A stretch of 64,000 nucleotides of DNA from Pseudomonas sp. P8_241 (GTDB taxonomy: Bacteria > Pseudomonadota > Gammaproteobacteria > Pseudomonadales > Pseudomonadaceae). Both the position numbers and the translations under genes were made by a program. This document shows positions 1 to 8,333 of the stretch, in pieces (within the stretch, counting starts at the first letter, position 1; every line of letters starts with the position of its first letter). The DNA is taken from assembly GCF_034008315.1 (NCBI RefSeq), contig NZ_CP125377.1, forward strand, positions 4,772,501 to 4,836,500, written 5' to 3'. The notes under the pieces were generated by a model. That model was not told the DNA's origin, did not search any database, and worked only from the letters and a program-made list of their open reading frames with translations.

Positions 1-2538
1 TTCCAGCGGTGCTTCGCCTTCTTCCAGATTGAGGCTTAATTGCTCACGTTTTTCGGTCAGGCGTTCGGACTGCATTTCCAGACGCTCCAGCGCCTGACGC
101 GTCGAATCGTGCTGGGCCTTGAGCGAGCCCAGGCGCACCGCCAATTGATGTGCGTGATCCTTGTGTTGACGCGCTTCCTGACGCACCCGGTCCAGACGTT
201 CGCGCAAGCTGTCGCGCTGGGCCAGCAGCAATTCGCGCTGCTCGGTGTCCAGCGCCATGCTGTCGAGGGCCTCCTGCAATTGCAGGCGCGCTTCGCCGAT
301 GTTTTCGTGTTCCAGCGCGCGCTGTTCGTCCAGCTCGACGAGCTCGTCATCGAGACGTGTGCGACGCAAGGTCAACTGTTCCGCCTTGGCTTTACCGGCA
401 GACAATTGCGCTTTGAGTTCACCTTGCTGACGCGCTTCGTCTTGCAGCAGACGACGCAGATGTTCGCGACCGTTTTCCTGCTGACGCTGCTGCGCCCTGA
501 GATTCTGAAGCTGGGTTTCCAGGGTTTCGACGGTGGCTTCGCGCTCGTCGCGCTCAAGCCCCAACTGCTGGATTTCCTGACCCCGGGCAAGCACGCCGCT
601 TTCGGCTTCACTGGCTCGACGCACCCGCAGGAAATGTCGAGCGACCCAATAACCATCGCGACTGATCAGGCTCTGGCCGGCGGTCAATTGAGCGCGCAAG
701 GCCAGGGCCTGCTCGAGGCTGTCGACCGGTTTGACCTGCCCCAGCCACGGCGACAGATCGATCTGAGCCTCGACCTTGTCGAGCAAGCTGCCCGCCACCC
801 GCACGCCATCGCCAGCCGGGCTGAGCAAACGCAGGTCGCCCTGGGCAAACCCGGCCAGATCAAAACCATTGAAATCATCCACCAGCACCGCTTGCAGATC
901 GGCGCCAAGCACGGTTTCCACCGCCAGCTCCCAGCCTGCTTCAACCTTCAGGCCTTCAGCCAGGCGTGGGCGATTCGCAAGATTCTGTTCGCGCAGCCAT
1001 TCGGCGGTGCCCGTACCCGGATCGAGCGCGGCTTGCTGCAAGGCCTCCAGCGAGGCCAGTCGACCATTGAGTCGCTGCAAATCACCCTGGGCCTGCTGCT
1101 GCGCCGACAGCGCTTGCTGCAGTTCCTGACGCAATTGCTCAAGCTTCTCGACCTGCGCTTCTTCGCTGGTCTGCAAATCCTCGAGCGTCGCTTCGGATTC
1201 AGCGAGCTGCTCGCTGAGTTCCATGATCGCCGCGTCTTCCGGATCCGCCGAAAGCAAGGCACGCTCTTCAGTCAGGCGCTTCTGACGATCAGCCAGGCGC
1301 TCCATGCTGGTTTCCAGCTGCTGAATCCGCGACTGCTGAACTTCTGCCTGACGTCGAGGCTCGGCGGCGGTGAGGTTGAACGTATCCCACTGCTCCTGCC
1401 AGCCGTGCATGGTGGTTTCGGAGTCTTCCAGCGCGGCGGCAGCTTCTTCAGCCGCGGCGCTGGTGACTTCCTGCTCCGGCGTGAGCATGTCCAGTTCTTC
1501 ACCGAGGGTCAGCAACAGCGTACGGTCGTGCCCCAGGTGAGATTCGGTTTCCAGGCGCGCGCGCTCGGCTTCTTTCAGATCGTCCTGCAGCTGACGCAAA
1601 CGTTGCTGACCGTGCTGGATGCTCTGTTCGACCCGGGCGATATCGCCGCCGACCGAATAAAAACGCCCCTGCACCAGATTGAAGCGTTCAGAGAGATCAT
1701 GATGACCATCGCGCAAGCGCTCGATGCTCGCATCGGCATTGCGTTGCTCGGCCACCAACGCTTCGAAAGAGACTTCCTGCGTACCGATGATCGCTTCGCG
1801 CTGGCCGACCTGATCGTTCAGGTCCTGCCAGCGCAATGCCGACAACTGCGCCTTGAGCTGACGCTCCTCACCCTTGTATTCCTGATATTTCTTGGCAGCC
1901 TCGGCCTGGCGATGCAAACGCTCGAGCTGACGCGTCAGCTCTTCGCGAAGGTCGGTCAGGCGCTCAAGGTTTTCGTGGGTGCGGCGAATGCGGTTTTCCG
2001 TCTCGCGCCGGCGCTCCTTGTACTTTGAGATGCCCGCGGCTTCTTCAATAAAGTTACGCAGGTCTTCGGGCTTGGATTCGATCAGCTTGGAGATCATCCC
2101 CTGCTCGATGATCGAATAACTGCGCGGGCCCAGACCGGTACCCAGAAAGATATCGGTGATGTCGCGACGGCGGCATTTGGTGCCGTTGAGATAGTAAGTG
2201 GTCTGGCTGTCGCGGGTCACTTTGCGGCGAATGGAAATTTCCGCGTAGGCCGCGTATTCCCCAAGCAGCGTGCCATCGGAGTTATCGAAGACCAGCTCGA
2301 TGCTCGCCTGGCTTACCGGTTTGCGGCTGGTCGAGCCGTTGAAGATGACGTCGGTCATCGACTCGCCACGCAAATTCTTGGCTGAACTTTCGCCCATCAC
2401 CCAGCGAACGGCGTCGATGATGTTCGACTTGCCGCACCCATTGGGTCCGACCACCGCCGCCATGTTGCTGGGGAAGTTCACCGTGGTCGGATCGACGAAG
2501 GACTTGAACCCCGCCAGCTTGATGCACTTTAGCCGCAC
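1..2538 (-). CDS. smc: Chromosome segregation ATPase SMC (N-terminal 846 codons; cut by window edge)
   Basis: SMC is the ATPase of the bacterial condensin-like complex that organises and separates chromosomes. The start is a GTG at 2538-2536; the protein opens VRLKCIKLAGFKSF, the usual SMC N-terminus. Walker A GPNGCGKS is at residues about 31-38. Two long coiled-coil segments flank a hinge domain around residues 500-650. The reading frame stays open to base 1, so the second coiled coil is truncated and the C-terminal ABC signature/Walker B head lies outside the window. The start is only 3 bases after the stop of the upstream GntR gene, so the two may be cotranscribed. Identity is firm; the GTG start is inferred from conservation of the opening residues, since the ribosome-binding site is weak. 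Confidence 0.96.
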   Translation of the reverse strand, partial: MRLKCIKLAGFKSFVDPTTVNFPSNMAAVVGPNGCGKSNIIDAVRWVMGESSAKNLRGESMTDVIFNGSTSRKPVSQASIELVFDNSDGTLLGEYAAYAEISIRRKVTRDSQTTYYLNGTKCRRRDITDIFLGTGLGPRSYSIIEQGMISKLIESKPEDLRNFIEEAAGISKYKERRRETENRIRRTHENLERLTDLREELTRQLERLHRQAEAAKKYQEYKGEERQLKAQLSALRWQDLNDQVGQREAIIGTQEVSFEALVAEQRNADASIERLRDGHHDLSERFNLVQGRFYSVGGDIARVEQSIQHGQQRLRQLQDDLKEAERARLETESHLGHDRTLLLTLGEELDMLTPEQEVTSAAAEEAAAALEDSETTMHGWQEQWDTFNLTAAEPRRQAEVQQSRIQQLETSMERLADRQKRLTEERALLSADPEDAAIMELSEQLAESEATLEDLQTSEEAQVEKLEQLRQELQQALSAQQQAQGDLQRLNGRLASLEALQQAALDPGTGTAEWLREQNLANRPRLAEGLKVEAGWELAVETVLGADLQAVLVDDFNGFDLAGFAQGDLRLLSPAGDGVRVAGSLLDKVEAQIDLSPWLGQVKPVDSLEQALALRAQLTAGQSLISRDGYWVARHFLRVRRASEAESGVLARGQEIQQLGLERDEREATVETLETQLQNLRAQQRQQENGREHLRRLLQDEARQQGELKAQLSAGKAKAEQLTLRRTRLDDELVELDEQRALEHENIGEARLQLQEALDSMALDTEQRELLLAQRDSLRERLDRVRQEARQHKDHAHQLAVRLGSLKAQHDSTRQALERLEMQSERLTEKREQLSLNLEEGEAPLE

Positions 2539-2541
2539 GCT

Positions 2542-3201
2542 TCAAGCATCCGTCAGGGCAGAGATCACCAGATCGCAGCTGCGCTGGGCGTAAGCCGTCA
2601 GCACTTCGCGGATCTGTGCAGAGTCTCGGGCGATCACCGCCGCGAGCAGGCGTTCGAACAGTTCCAGGTACTCGCTCATCGAAGCCTTGCGCTGATCCAG
2701 GGCAAGAAAATACGCACGGCTCATGGCCGGCTGCAGATTCTCGACGGTTTCCTGCAAGTACGGGTTGTTGGCGAACGGATACGTTGCACGCATCACACTG
2801 AAACTGTCGTCGACAAACGCATGGATGTCCTGACGCTCATAGCTGGCCGTCAAGCGTTGCTGAATCTGCACGAACGGCGCGAGGTCGGCCTGGACTTTCC
2901 AGCCACTGGCCACGGCATTGGCGAGCAGGATGTACATCTCGCTCATCAGCGTGCACAGGCTCTGTACTTTATGTGCAGTGAGCTCGGTGACGTGGGCGCC
3001 ACGTCGCGGCAGTATCGCGATCAGGTGCCGACGCTCAAGGATCAGCAAGGCTTCGCGGACCGATCCGCGACTGACATTGAGGGCCAGCGTAACCTTCTGT
3101 TCCTGGATGCGCTCCCCGGGCTTCATTTCGCCGCGAATGATGCGTTCGGCGAGGTGGTGAGCGATTTGCTCGGCGAGGCTGTCCGGCGCCTTGAACGTCA
3201 T
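2542..3201 (-). CDS. GntR-family (FCD/FadR subfamily) transcriptional regulator, probable xanthine-catabolism regulator
   Basis: This 219-residue protein has an N-terminal winged helix (about residues 8-72, including SRGSVREALLILERR, a GntR recognition helix) and an all-helical FCD ligand-binding domain (about 85-210). It is transcribed divergently from xdhA, with 265 bases between the two starts. A good ribosome-binding site, GAAGGAC, precedes the ATG. Divergent placement and the dyads in the shared intergenic region suggest it controls the xdh genes, perhaps in response to a purine, and also itself. That role is inference from position. It is followed by smc after only 3 bases, which could make smc part of the same transcript. 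Confidence 0.88.
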   Translation of the reverse strand: MTFKAPDSLAEQIAHHLAERIIRGEMKPGERIQEQKVTLALNVSRGSVREALLILERRHLIAILPRRGAHVTELTAHKVQSLCTLMSEMYILLANAVASGWKVQADLAPFVQIQQRLTASYERQDIHAFVDDSFSVMRATYPFANNPYLQETVENLQPAMSRAYFLALDQRKASMSEYLELFERLLAAVIARDSAQIREVLTAYAQRSCDLVISALTDA

Positions 3202-3314
3202 GGTTGTCCTTCAAACTCTTCGATCTGCACAAGCGGCGCAGTGTAGCGCAATTGATACGTCATGGCGCAGAGCCCGCCCGGTGGTTTTTGGCACGATTCA
3301 AGCAAAAAGCAGGC

Positions 3315-3330
3315 TGACCATCGAGGGTCA
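3315..3330. promoter_or_regulatory. Dyad TGACC-N6-GGTCA between GntR gene and xdhA
   Basis: The inverted repeat TGACC/GGTCA with a 6-base spacer sits about midway between the divergent starts. It resembles the two TGAC-N6-GTCA dyads nearer xdhA but is extended by one base pair inward. It may be a third, auxiliary operator. No binding data are available from sequence. Confidence 0.4.
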
Positions 3331-3371
3331 ATAATGAACAAAGGAGCCGTTAACCGACAAAATGCACTTTC

Positions 3372-3410
3372 CTGACCTTTAAGTCAGAAAATCATTGACC
3401 GGAAAGTCAG
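3372..3410. promoter_or_regulatory. Two tandem dyads (TGAC-N6-GTCA) at the xdhA promoter
   Basis: CTGAC-N6-GTCAG lies at 3372-3387 and TTGAC-N6-GTCAG at 3395-3410. Their centres are 23 bases apart, about two helical turns. The second dyad contains the putative -35 hexamer of the xdhA promoter, so binding there would be expected to block RNA polymerase. The likely ligand is the divergent GntR regulator, by inference from position. Confidence 0.6.
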
Positions 3411-3422
3411 ACCTGCTAAATT
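3395..3422 (+). promoter_or_regulatory. Putative sigma-70 promoter of xdhABC
   Basis: The -35 TTGACC (3395-3400), a 16-base spacer, and an extended -10 TGCTAAATT (TG at 3414-3415, TAAATT at 3417-3422) form a plausible promoter. Transcription would start near 3429, leaving a leader of about 38 bases before the GTG of xdhA. Confidence 0.55.
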
Positions 3423-3466
3423 CGGTCCTATCGGTTAACAACAATAATGAGTCTGCGAGGCCTTCC

Positions 3467-4921
3467 GTGATCCAGTTTTTACTCAACCAGGAACTCCGTA
3501 GCGAGCACGCCCTGGACCCGAATCTGACGGTGCTCAATTATCTGCGCGACCATGTGGGCAAACCCGGCACCAAAGAAGGCTGCGCCAGCGGTGACTGCGG
3601 CGCCTGCACTGTGGTGGTCGGCGAACTGCAAACGGATGACGATGGCCGCGAACACATTCGCTATCGCAGCCTCAACTCGTGCCTGACCTTCGTCTCGTCG
3701 CTGCACGGCAAACAGTTGATCAGCGTTGAAGACCTCAAGCACAAGGGTGAACTGCACAGCGTGCAGAAAGCCATGGTCGAATGCCACGGCTCGCAGTGCG
3801 GCTTCTGCACCCCTGGCTTTGTGATGTCGCTGTTTGCCCTGCAAAAGAACAGCGATGCACCGGATCAGGCCAAGGCCCACGAAGCGCTCGCCGGCAACCT
3901 GTGCCGCTGCACCGGTTATCGTCCGATTCTGGAAGCCGCCGAGCAATCCTGCTGCGGCAAGCAACCGGACCAGTTCGATGCCCGCGAAGCCGACACCATC
4001 GCCCGCTTGAAAGCCATCGCGCCCACCGACATCGGTGAACTCAACAGTGGCGACAAGCGCTGCCTGGTGCCGCTGACGGTGGCCGACCTGGCCGACCTCT
4101 ACGACGCCTATCCCCAAGCCCGCCTGCTGGCTGGCGGAACCGACCTGGCGCTGGAAGTCACGCAGTTCCACCGCACCCTGCCGGTGATGATCTATGTCGG
4201 CAACGTCGCCGAGATGAAGCGCATCGAACGCTTTGACGATCGCCTGGAAATCGGCGCCGCCACGTCGCTTTCCGATTGCTACGAAGCCTTGAACGCCGAG
4301 TACCCGGACTTCGGCGAACTGTTGCACCGTTTCGCGTCCTTGCAGATCCGCAACCAGGGCACCCTCGGTGGCAACATCGGCAACGCCTCGCCGATTGGTG
4401 ACTCGCCGCCCCTGCTGATCGCCCTCGGCGCGCAGATCGTACTGTGCAAAGGCGAAACCCGCCGCACCCTGGCGCTGGAAGATTACTTCATCGATTACCG
4501 AGTCACTGCGCGCCAGGAAAGCGAGTTCATCGAGAAGATCATTGTGCCTCGCGCCAGCGTCGAAAAACTGTTCCGCGCCTACAAGGTCTCCAAGCGCCTG
4601 GACGACGACATCTCGGCCGTTTGCGCCGCCTTCAACATTCGCCTGGAAAACGGCGTGGTGGCTGAAGCCCGCGTCGCCTTCGGTGGCATGGCGGCCATCC
4701 CGAAACGTGCCGCTGCGTGTGAAGCCGCGTTGCTCGGTTCGCCGTTCAACAACGCTACCGTTGAACGCGCCTGCGCTGCCCTGGCCGAAGACTTCACGCC
4801 GCTCTCGGATTTCCGCGCCAGCAAGGAGTATCGCCTGCTCAGTGCGCAGAACCTGCTGCGCAAATACTTCATCGAACTGCAAACACCGCACATCGAGACT
4901 CGGGTGACCGCTTATGTCTAA
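3467..4921 (+). CDS. xdhA: Xanthine dehydrogenase small subunit (2x[2Fe-2S] + FAD)
   Basis: XdhA carries the iron-sulfur clusters and FAD that pass electrons from the molybdenum site in XdhB to NAD+ during oxidation of hypoxanthine and xanthine to urate. I chose the GTG at 3467 because it has a ribosome-binding site (gcgagg) 6 bases upstream and gives 484 residues opening MIQFLLNQELRS, as expected for this family; longer in-frame TTG starts would overlap the promoter. The plant-type [2Fe-2S] cysteines are C39, C44, C47 plus one near residue 72. The second cluster has SQCGFC and NLCRC. An FAD-binding domain (about residues 180-360, with LAGGTDL) and a CO-dehydrogenase flavoprotein C-terminal domain follow. 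It overlaps xdhB by 8 bases, implying translational coupling. Confidence 0.96.
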   Translation: MIQFLLNQELRSEHALDPNLTVLNYLRDHVGKPGTKEGCASGDCGACTVVVGELQTDDDGREHIRYRSLNSCLTFVSSLHGKQLISVEDLKHKGELHSVQKAMVECHGSQCGFCTPGFVMSLFALQKNSDAPDQAKAHEALAGNLCRCTGYRPILEAAEQSCCGKQPDQFDAREADTIARLKAIAPTDIGELNSGDKRCLVPLTVADLADLYDAYPQARLLAGGTDLALEVTQFHRTLPVMIYVGNVAEMKRIERFDDRLEIGAATSLSDCYEALNAEYPDFGELLHRFASLQIRNQGTLGGNIGNASPIGDSPPLLIALGAQIVLCKGETRRTLALEDYFIDYRVTARQESEFIEKIIVPRASVEKLFRAYKVSKRLDDDISAVCAAFNIRLENGVVAEARVAFGGMAAIPKRAAACEAALLGSPFNNATVERACAALAEDFTPLSDFRASKEYRLLSAQNLLRKYFIELQTPHIETRVTAYV

Positions 4922-7313
4922 TCATCACGCCGTAGAGAAGACCCAGGCCGAACTGGCTGAACTGTTCGCCAAGGACCTGACCACCGGTGTCGGCCGCAGC
5001 GTCAAGCACGACAGCGCCGCCAAGCATGTGTCCGGAGAAGCGCAGTACATCGACGACCGCCTCGAGTTTCCAAACCAGCTGCACGTTTATGCGCGCCTGT
5101 CGGACCGCGCCCACGCGAAAATCATCAGCATCGACACCAAGCCCTGCTACGCCTTCGAAGGCGTGCGCATCGCCATCACCCACGAAGACGTGCCGGGCCT
5201 GAAAGACATCGGCCCATTGCTGCCGGGCGATCCGCTGCTGGCCATCGATACCGTGGAGTTCGTCGGTCAACCGGTGATCGCCGTGGCGGCCAAAGACCTG
5301 GAAACAGCACGCAAGGCTGCGATGGCCGCGATCATCGAATATGAAGACCTGGAACCTGTGCTGGACGTGGTCGAAGCCCTGCGCAAGCGCCACTTCGTAC
5401 TCGACAGCCACACCCACCAACGCGGCGACTCGGCCACGGCGCTGGCCACTGCTGAACATCGCATCCAGGGCACCCTGCACATCGGCGGCCAGGAACACTT
5501 CTACCTGGAAACCCAGATCTCCTCGGTGATGCCGACCGAAGACGGCGGCATGATCGTCTACTGCTCCACGCAAAACCCCACCGAAGTGCAGAAACTGGTG
5601 GCCGAAGTGCTGGACGTATCGATGAACAAGATCGTCGTCGACATGCGTCGCATGGGCGGTGGCTTCGGCGGCAAGGAAACTCAGGCGGCGAGTCCGGCGT
5701 GCCTGTGCGCGGTTATCGCTCACCTCACCGGTCAGCCGACCAAAATGCGTCTGCCGCGTGTCGAAGACATGCTGATGACCGGCAAGCGGCACCCGTTTTA
5801 CGTCGAGTATGACGTCGGCTTCGACAGCACCGGCCGCCTGCACGGTATCGCTCTGGAACTGGCTGGCAACTGCGGTTGCTCGCCGGACTTGTCGGCGTCG
5901 ATTGTCGACCGGGCGATGTTCCACTCCGACAACTCGTATTACCTGGGCGATGCGACCATCAACGGTCACCGCTGCAAGACCAACACGGCGTCGAACACCG
6001 CCTACCGTGGTTTCGGCGGCCCGCAAGGCATGGTCGCCATCGAAGAAGTGATGGACGCCATCTCTCGCCATCTGGCCCTCGATCCACTGGCGGTTCGCAA
6101 GGCCAACTACTACGGCAAGACCGAGCGCAACGTCACCCATTACTACCAGACGGTCGAGCACAACATGCTCGAAGAGATGACCGCTGAACTGGAAGAAAGC
6201 AGCCAGTACGCCGAGCGCCGCGAATCGATCCGTCGCTACAACGCCAACAGCCCGATCCTGAAAAAAGGCCTGGCGCTGACCCCAGTGAAATTCGGGATTT
6301 CCTTCACCGCCAGCTTCCTCAACCAGGCCGGTGCCCTGGTGCACGTCTACACCGACGGCAGCATCCACCTGAACCATGGCGGCACCGAAATGGGCCAGGG
6401 CCTGAACACCAAGGTCGCGCAGGTCGTGGCCGAAGTGTTCCAGGTGGAAATGGACCGCGTGCAGATCACCGCGACCAACACTGACAAAGTGCCGAACACC
6501 TCGCCGACCGCTGCCTCCAGCGGTGCCGACCTGAACGGTAAAGCGGCGCAGAACGCGGCAGAAACCATCAAGCAACGCCTCGTCGAATTTGCCGCTCGCC
6601 ATTACAAGGCCAGCGAAGAAGACGTCGAATTCCATAATGGCCACGTGCGGGTCCGCGATCACATCCTGACCTTCGAAGCGCTGATCCAGCAGGCGTACTT
6701 CGCCCAGGTGTCGCTGTCGAGCACCGGGTTCTACAAGACCCCGAAAATCTATTACGACCGCAGCCAGGCTCGCGGCCGTCCGTTCTATTACTTCGCCTTT
6801 GGCGCGGCGTGCTGCGAAGTGCTGGTCGATACGCTGACCGGCGAATACAAGATGCTGCGCACCGACATCCTCCACGACGTCGGCGCCTCGCTGAACCCGG
6901 CCATCGACATCGGCCAGGTCGAGGGCGGTTTCATCCAGGGCATGGGCTGGCTGACCATGGAAGAGCTGGTGTGGAACAACAAAGGCAAGCTGATGACCAA
7001 CGGTCCGGCCAGCTACAAGATCCCGGCCGTGGCGGACATGCCGCTGGACCTGCGGGTCAAGCTGGTGGAAAACCGCAAGAACCCGGAAGACACGGTGTTC
7101 CATTCCAAGGCCGTGGGAGAGCCTCCGTTCATGCTCGGCATCGCGGCGTGGTGTGCGATCAAGGATGCCGTGGCCAGCCTGGGTGACTACAGGCATCAAC
7201 CGAAGATCGACGCACCGGCGACACCGGAGCGGGTGTTGTGGGGCTGCGAGCAGATGCGCCAGCTGAAGGTGGCGAAGGCTGTCGAGGCCGAGACAGAGTT
7301 GGCTTCGCTCTAA
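4914..7313 (+). CDS. xdhB: Xanthine dehydrogenase large (molybdenum) subunit
   Basis: XdhB binds the molybdopterin cofactor and hydroxylates hypoxanthine and xanthine. It is 799 residues, the usual length. An aldehyde oxidase/xanthine dehydrogenase a/b hammerhead domain is at about residues 30-150, followed by the Mo-cofactor-binding domain. Visible cofactor motifs are RMGGGFGGKE (near residue 245), a TAYRGFGGPQG loop (near 362), GGTEMGQGL (near 485) and AVGEPPFMLG near the C-terminus, whose glutamate corresponds to the catalytic base of the family. The ATG lies inside the end of xdhA, so the two subunits are probably made stoichiometrically. The downstream xdhC is separated by a REPIN that may stabilise or punctuate the xdhAB message. 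Confidence 0.96.
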   Translation: MSNHHAVEKTQAELAELFAKDLTTGVGRSVKHDSAAKHVSGEAQYIDDRLEFPNQLHVYARLSDRAHAKIISIDTKPCYAFEGVRIAITHEDVPGLKDIGPLLPGDPLLAIDTVEFVGQPVIAVAAKDLETARKAAMAAIIEYEDLEPVLDVVEALRKRHFVLDSHTHQRGDSATALATAEHRIQGTLHIGGQEHFYLETQISSVMPTEDGGMIVYCSTQNPTEVQKLVAEVLDVSMNKIVVDMRRMGGGFGGKETQAASPACLCAVIAHLTGQPTKMRLPRVEDMLMTGKRHPFYVEYDVGFDSTGRLHGIALELAGNCGCSPDLSASIVDRAMFHSDNSYYLGDATINGHRCKTNTASNTAYRGFGGPQGMVAIEEVMDAISRHLALDPLAVRKANYYGKTERNVTHYYQTVEHNMLEEMTAELEESSQYAERRESIRRYNANSPILKKGLALTPVKFGISFTASFLNQAGALVHVYTDGSIHLNHGGTEMGQGLNTKVAQVVAEVFQVEMDRVQITATNTDKVPNTSPTAASSGADLNGKAAQNAAETIKQRLVEFAARHYKASEEDVEFHNGHVRVRDHILTFEALIQQAYFAQVSLSSTGFYKTPKIYYDRSQARGRPFYYFAFGAACCEVLVDTLTGEYKMLRTDILHDVGASLNPAIDIGQVEGGFIQGMGWLTMEELVWNNKGKLMTNGPASYKIPAVADMPLDLRVKLVENRKNPEDTVFHSKAVGEPPFMLGIAAWCAIKDAVASLGDYRHQPKIDAPATPERVLWGCEQMRQLKVAKAVEAETELASL

Positions 7314-7330
7314 GACCGAGGCGCCTGTAT

Positions 7331-7414
7331 CGCCAGCAAGCCGGCTCCTACAGATAGGCGGTGCATCGCGATTCTGCGACCGACACGAAACCTGTAGGAG
7401 CCGGCTTGCTGGCG
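7331..7414. repeat. REPIN (inverted REP pair) between xdhB and xdhC
   Basis: Two oppositely oriented REP cores (CGCCAGCAAGCCGGCTCCTA and its complement) flank about 40 bases. Such elements are common in Pseudomonas intergenic regions and can act as mRNA processing or stability points. Confidence 0.85.
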
Positions 7415-7452
7415 AAGACGGCCGAACAGACAACAGAGATGTTGAGGTGTTT

Positions 7453-8310
7453 ATGTACAACTGGATCGACGCCCTCGCCGACCTGCGAAACCGGAGCGAG
7501 CCCTGCGTGTTGGTGACCATCATCGAAGAGCTCGGCTCGACGCCGCGCAACGCCGGTTCGAAAATGGTCATCAGCGCCAGCCAATCCTTCGACACCATCG
7601 GCGGCGGGCATCTGGAATACAAGGCAATGAAGATCGCCCGCGAGATGCTTGCCAGCGGCAAACAGGACACGCATCTGGAGCGCTTCAGCCTCGGTGCCAG
7701 CCTCGGCCAATGCTGCGGTGGCGCCACGGTATTGCTGTTCGAACCGATGGGCCAGGTACAGGCGCAGATCGCCGTGTTCGGTGCGGGCCACGTCGGGCGC
7801 GCCTTGGTGCCGTTGCTGGCCAGTCTGCCGTGCCGGGTGCGCTGGATCGATTCAAGGGAGGCAGAATTCCCCGAGCAGATCCCCCACGGCGTGCGCAAGA
7901 TCGTCAGCGAAGAACCGGTGGATGAAATCGATGACCTGCCCGCCGGCAGCTACTGCATCGTCATGACCCACAACCACCAGCTCGATCTCGAACTCACCGC
8001 TGCGATTCTCAAGCGCAACGATTTTGCCTACTTTGGCCTCATTGGCTCGAAGACCAAACGGGTGAAGTTCGAACACCGCCTGCGTGATCGCGGTTTCGAC
8101 GCGAGTGTCGTGCAACGCATGCGCTGCCCGATGGGCATCGGCGAAGTCAAAGGCAAGTTGCCTGTGGAAATCGCCATCTCCATCGCCGGCGAAATCATCG
8201 CCACCTATAACGCGAACTTCGGCCAGCAGACGTCCAGCGCCGAACCGATTGCCAAACTGCTGCCCGCTTCACGCCGCAGCCAAGTTGCCAAACAAGCAGC
8301 CTCGAACTGA
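7453..8310 (+). CDS. xdhC: Xanthine dehydrogenase accessory protein XdhC
   Basis: XdhC binds the molybdenum cofactor, promotes its sulfuration and inserts it into XdhB; it is not part of the mature enzyme. The start is the ATG at 7453 with tgagg 5 bases upstream (an in-frame GTG at 7447 is an alternative). The 285-residue product has an N-terminal XdhC/CoxI domain with the cysteine-containing SLGQCCGGATVLLFEP segment (about residues 78-97) and a C-terminal Rossmann-like domain beginning IAVFGAGHVGRAL (about residue 107). CPMGIG near residue 220 is also typical of the family. It sits third in the xdhABC-guaD run. Confidence 0.94.
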   Translation: MYNWIDALADLRNRSEPCVLVTIIEELGSTPRNAGSKMVISASQSFDTIGGGHLEYKAMKIAREMLASGKQDTHLERFSLGASLGQCCGGATVLLFEPMGQVQAQIAVFGAGHVGRALVPLLASLPCRVRWIDSREAEFPEQIPHGVRKIVSEEPVDEIDDLPAGSYCIVMTHNHQLDLELTAAILKRNDFAYFGLIGSKTKRVKFEHRLRDRGFDASVVQRMRCPMGIGEVKGKLPVEIAISIAGEIIATYNANFGQQTSSAEPIAKLLPASRRSQVAKQAASN

Positions 8311-8333
8311 TAAGCCTGACATTGAGAATTCAC

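Noticed and set aside
40..2028. Open frame of 662 codons opposite smc
   Set aside because: Antisense to SMC coiled coil and hinge; no family resemblance.
4869..7898. Open frame of about 1000 codons on the strand opposite xdhB/xdhC
   Set aside because: It mirrors well-supported xdhB in antisense, a common artefact in GC-rich Pseudomonas genes; it has no recognisable domain.
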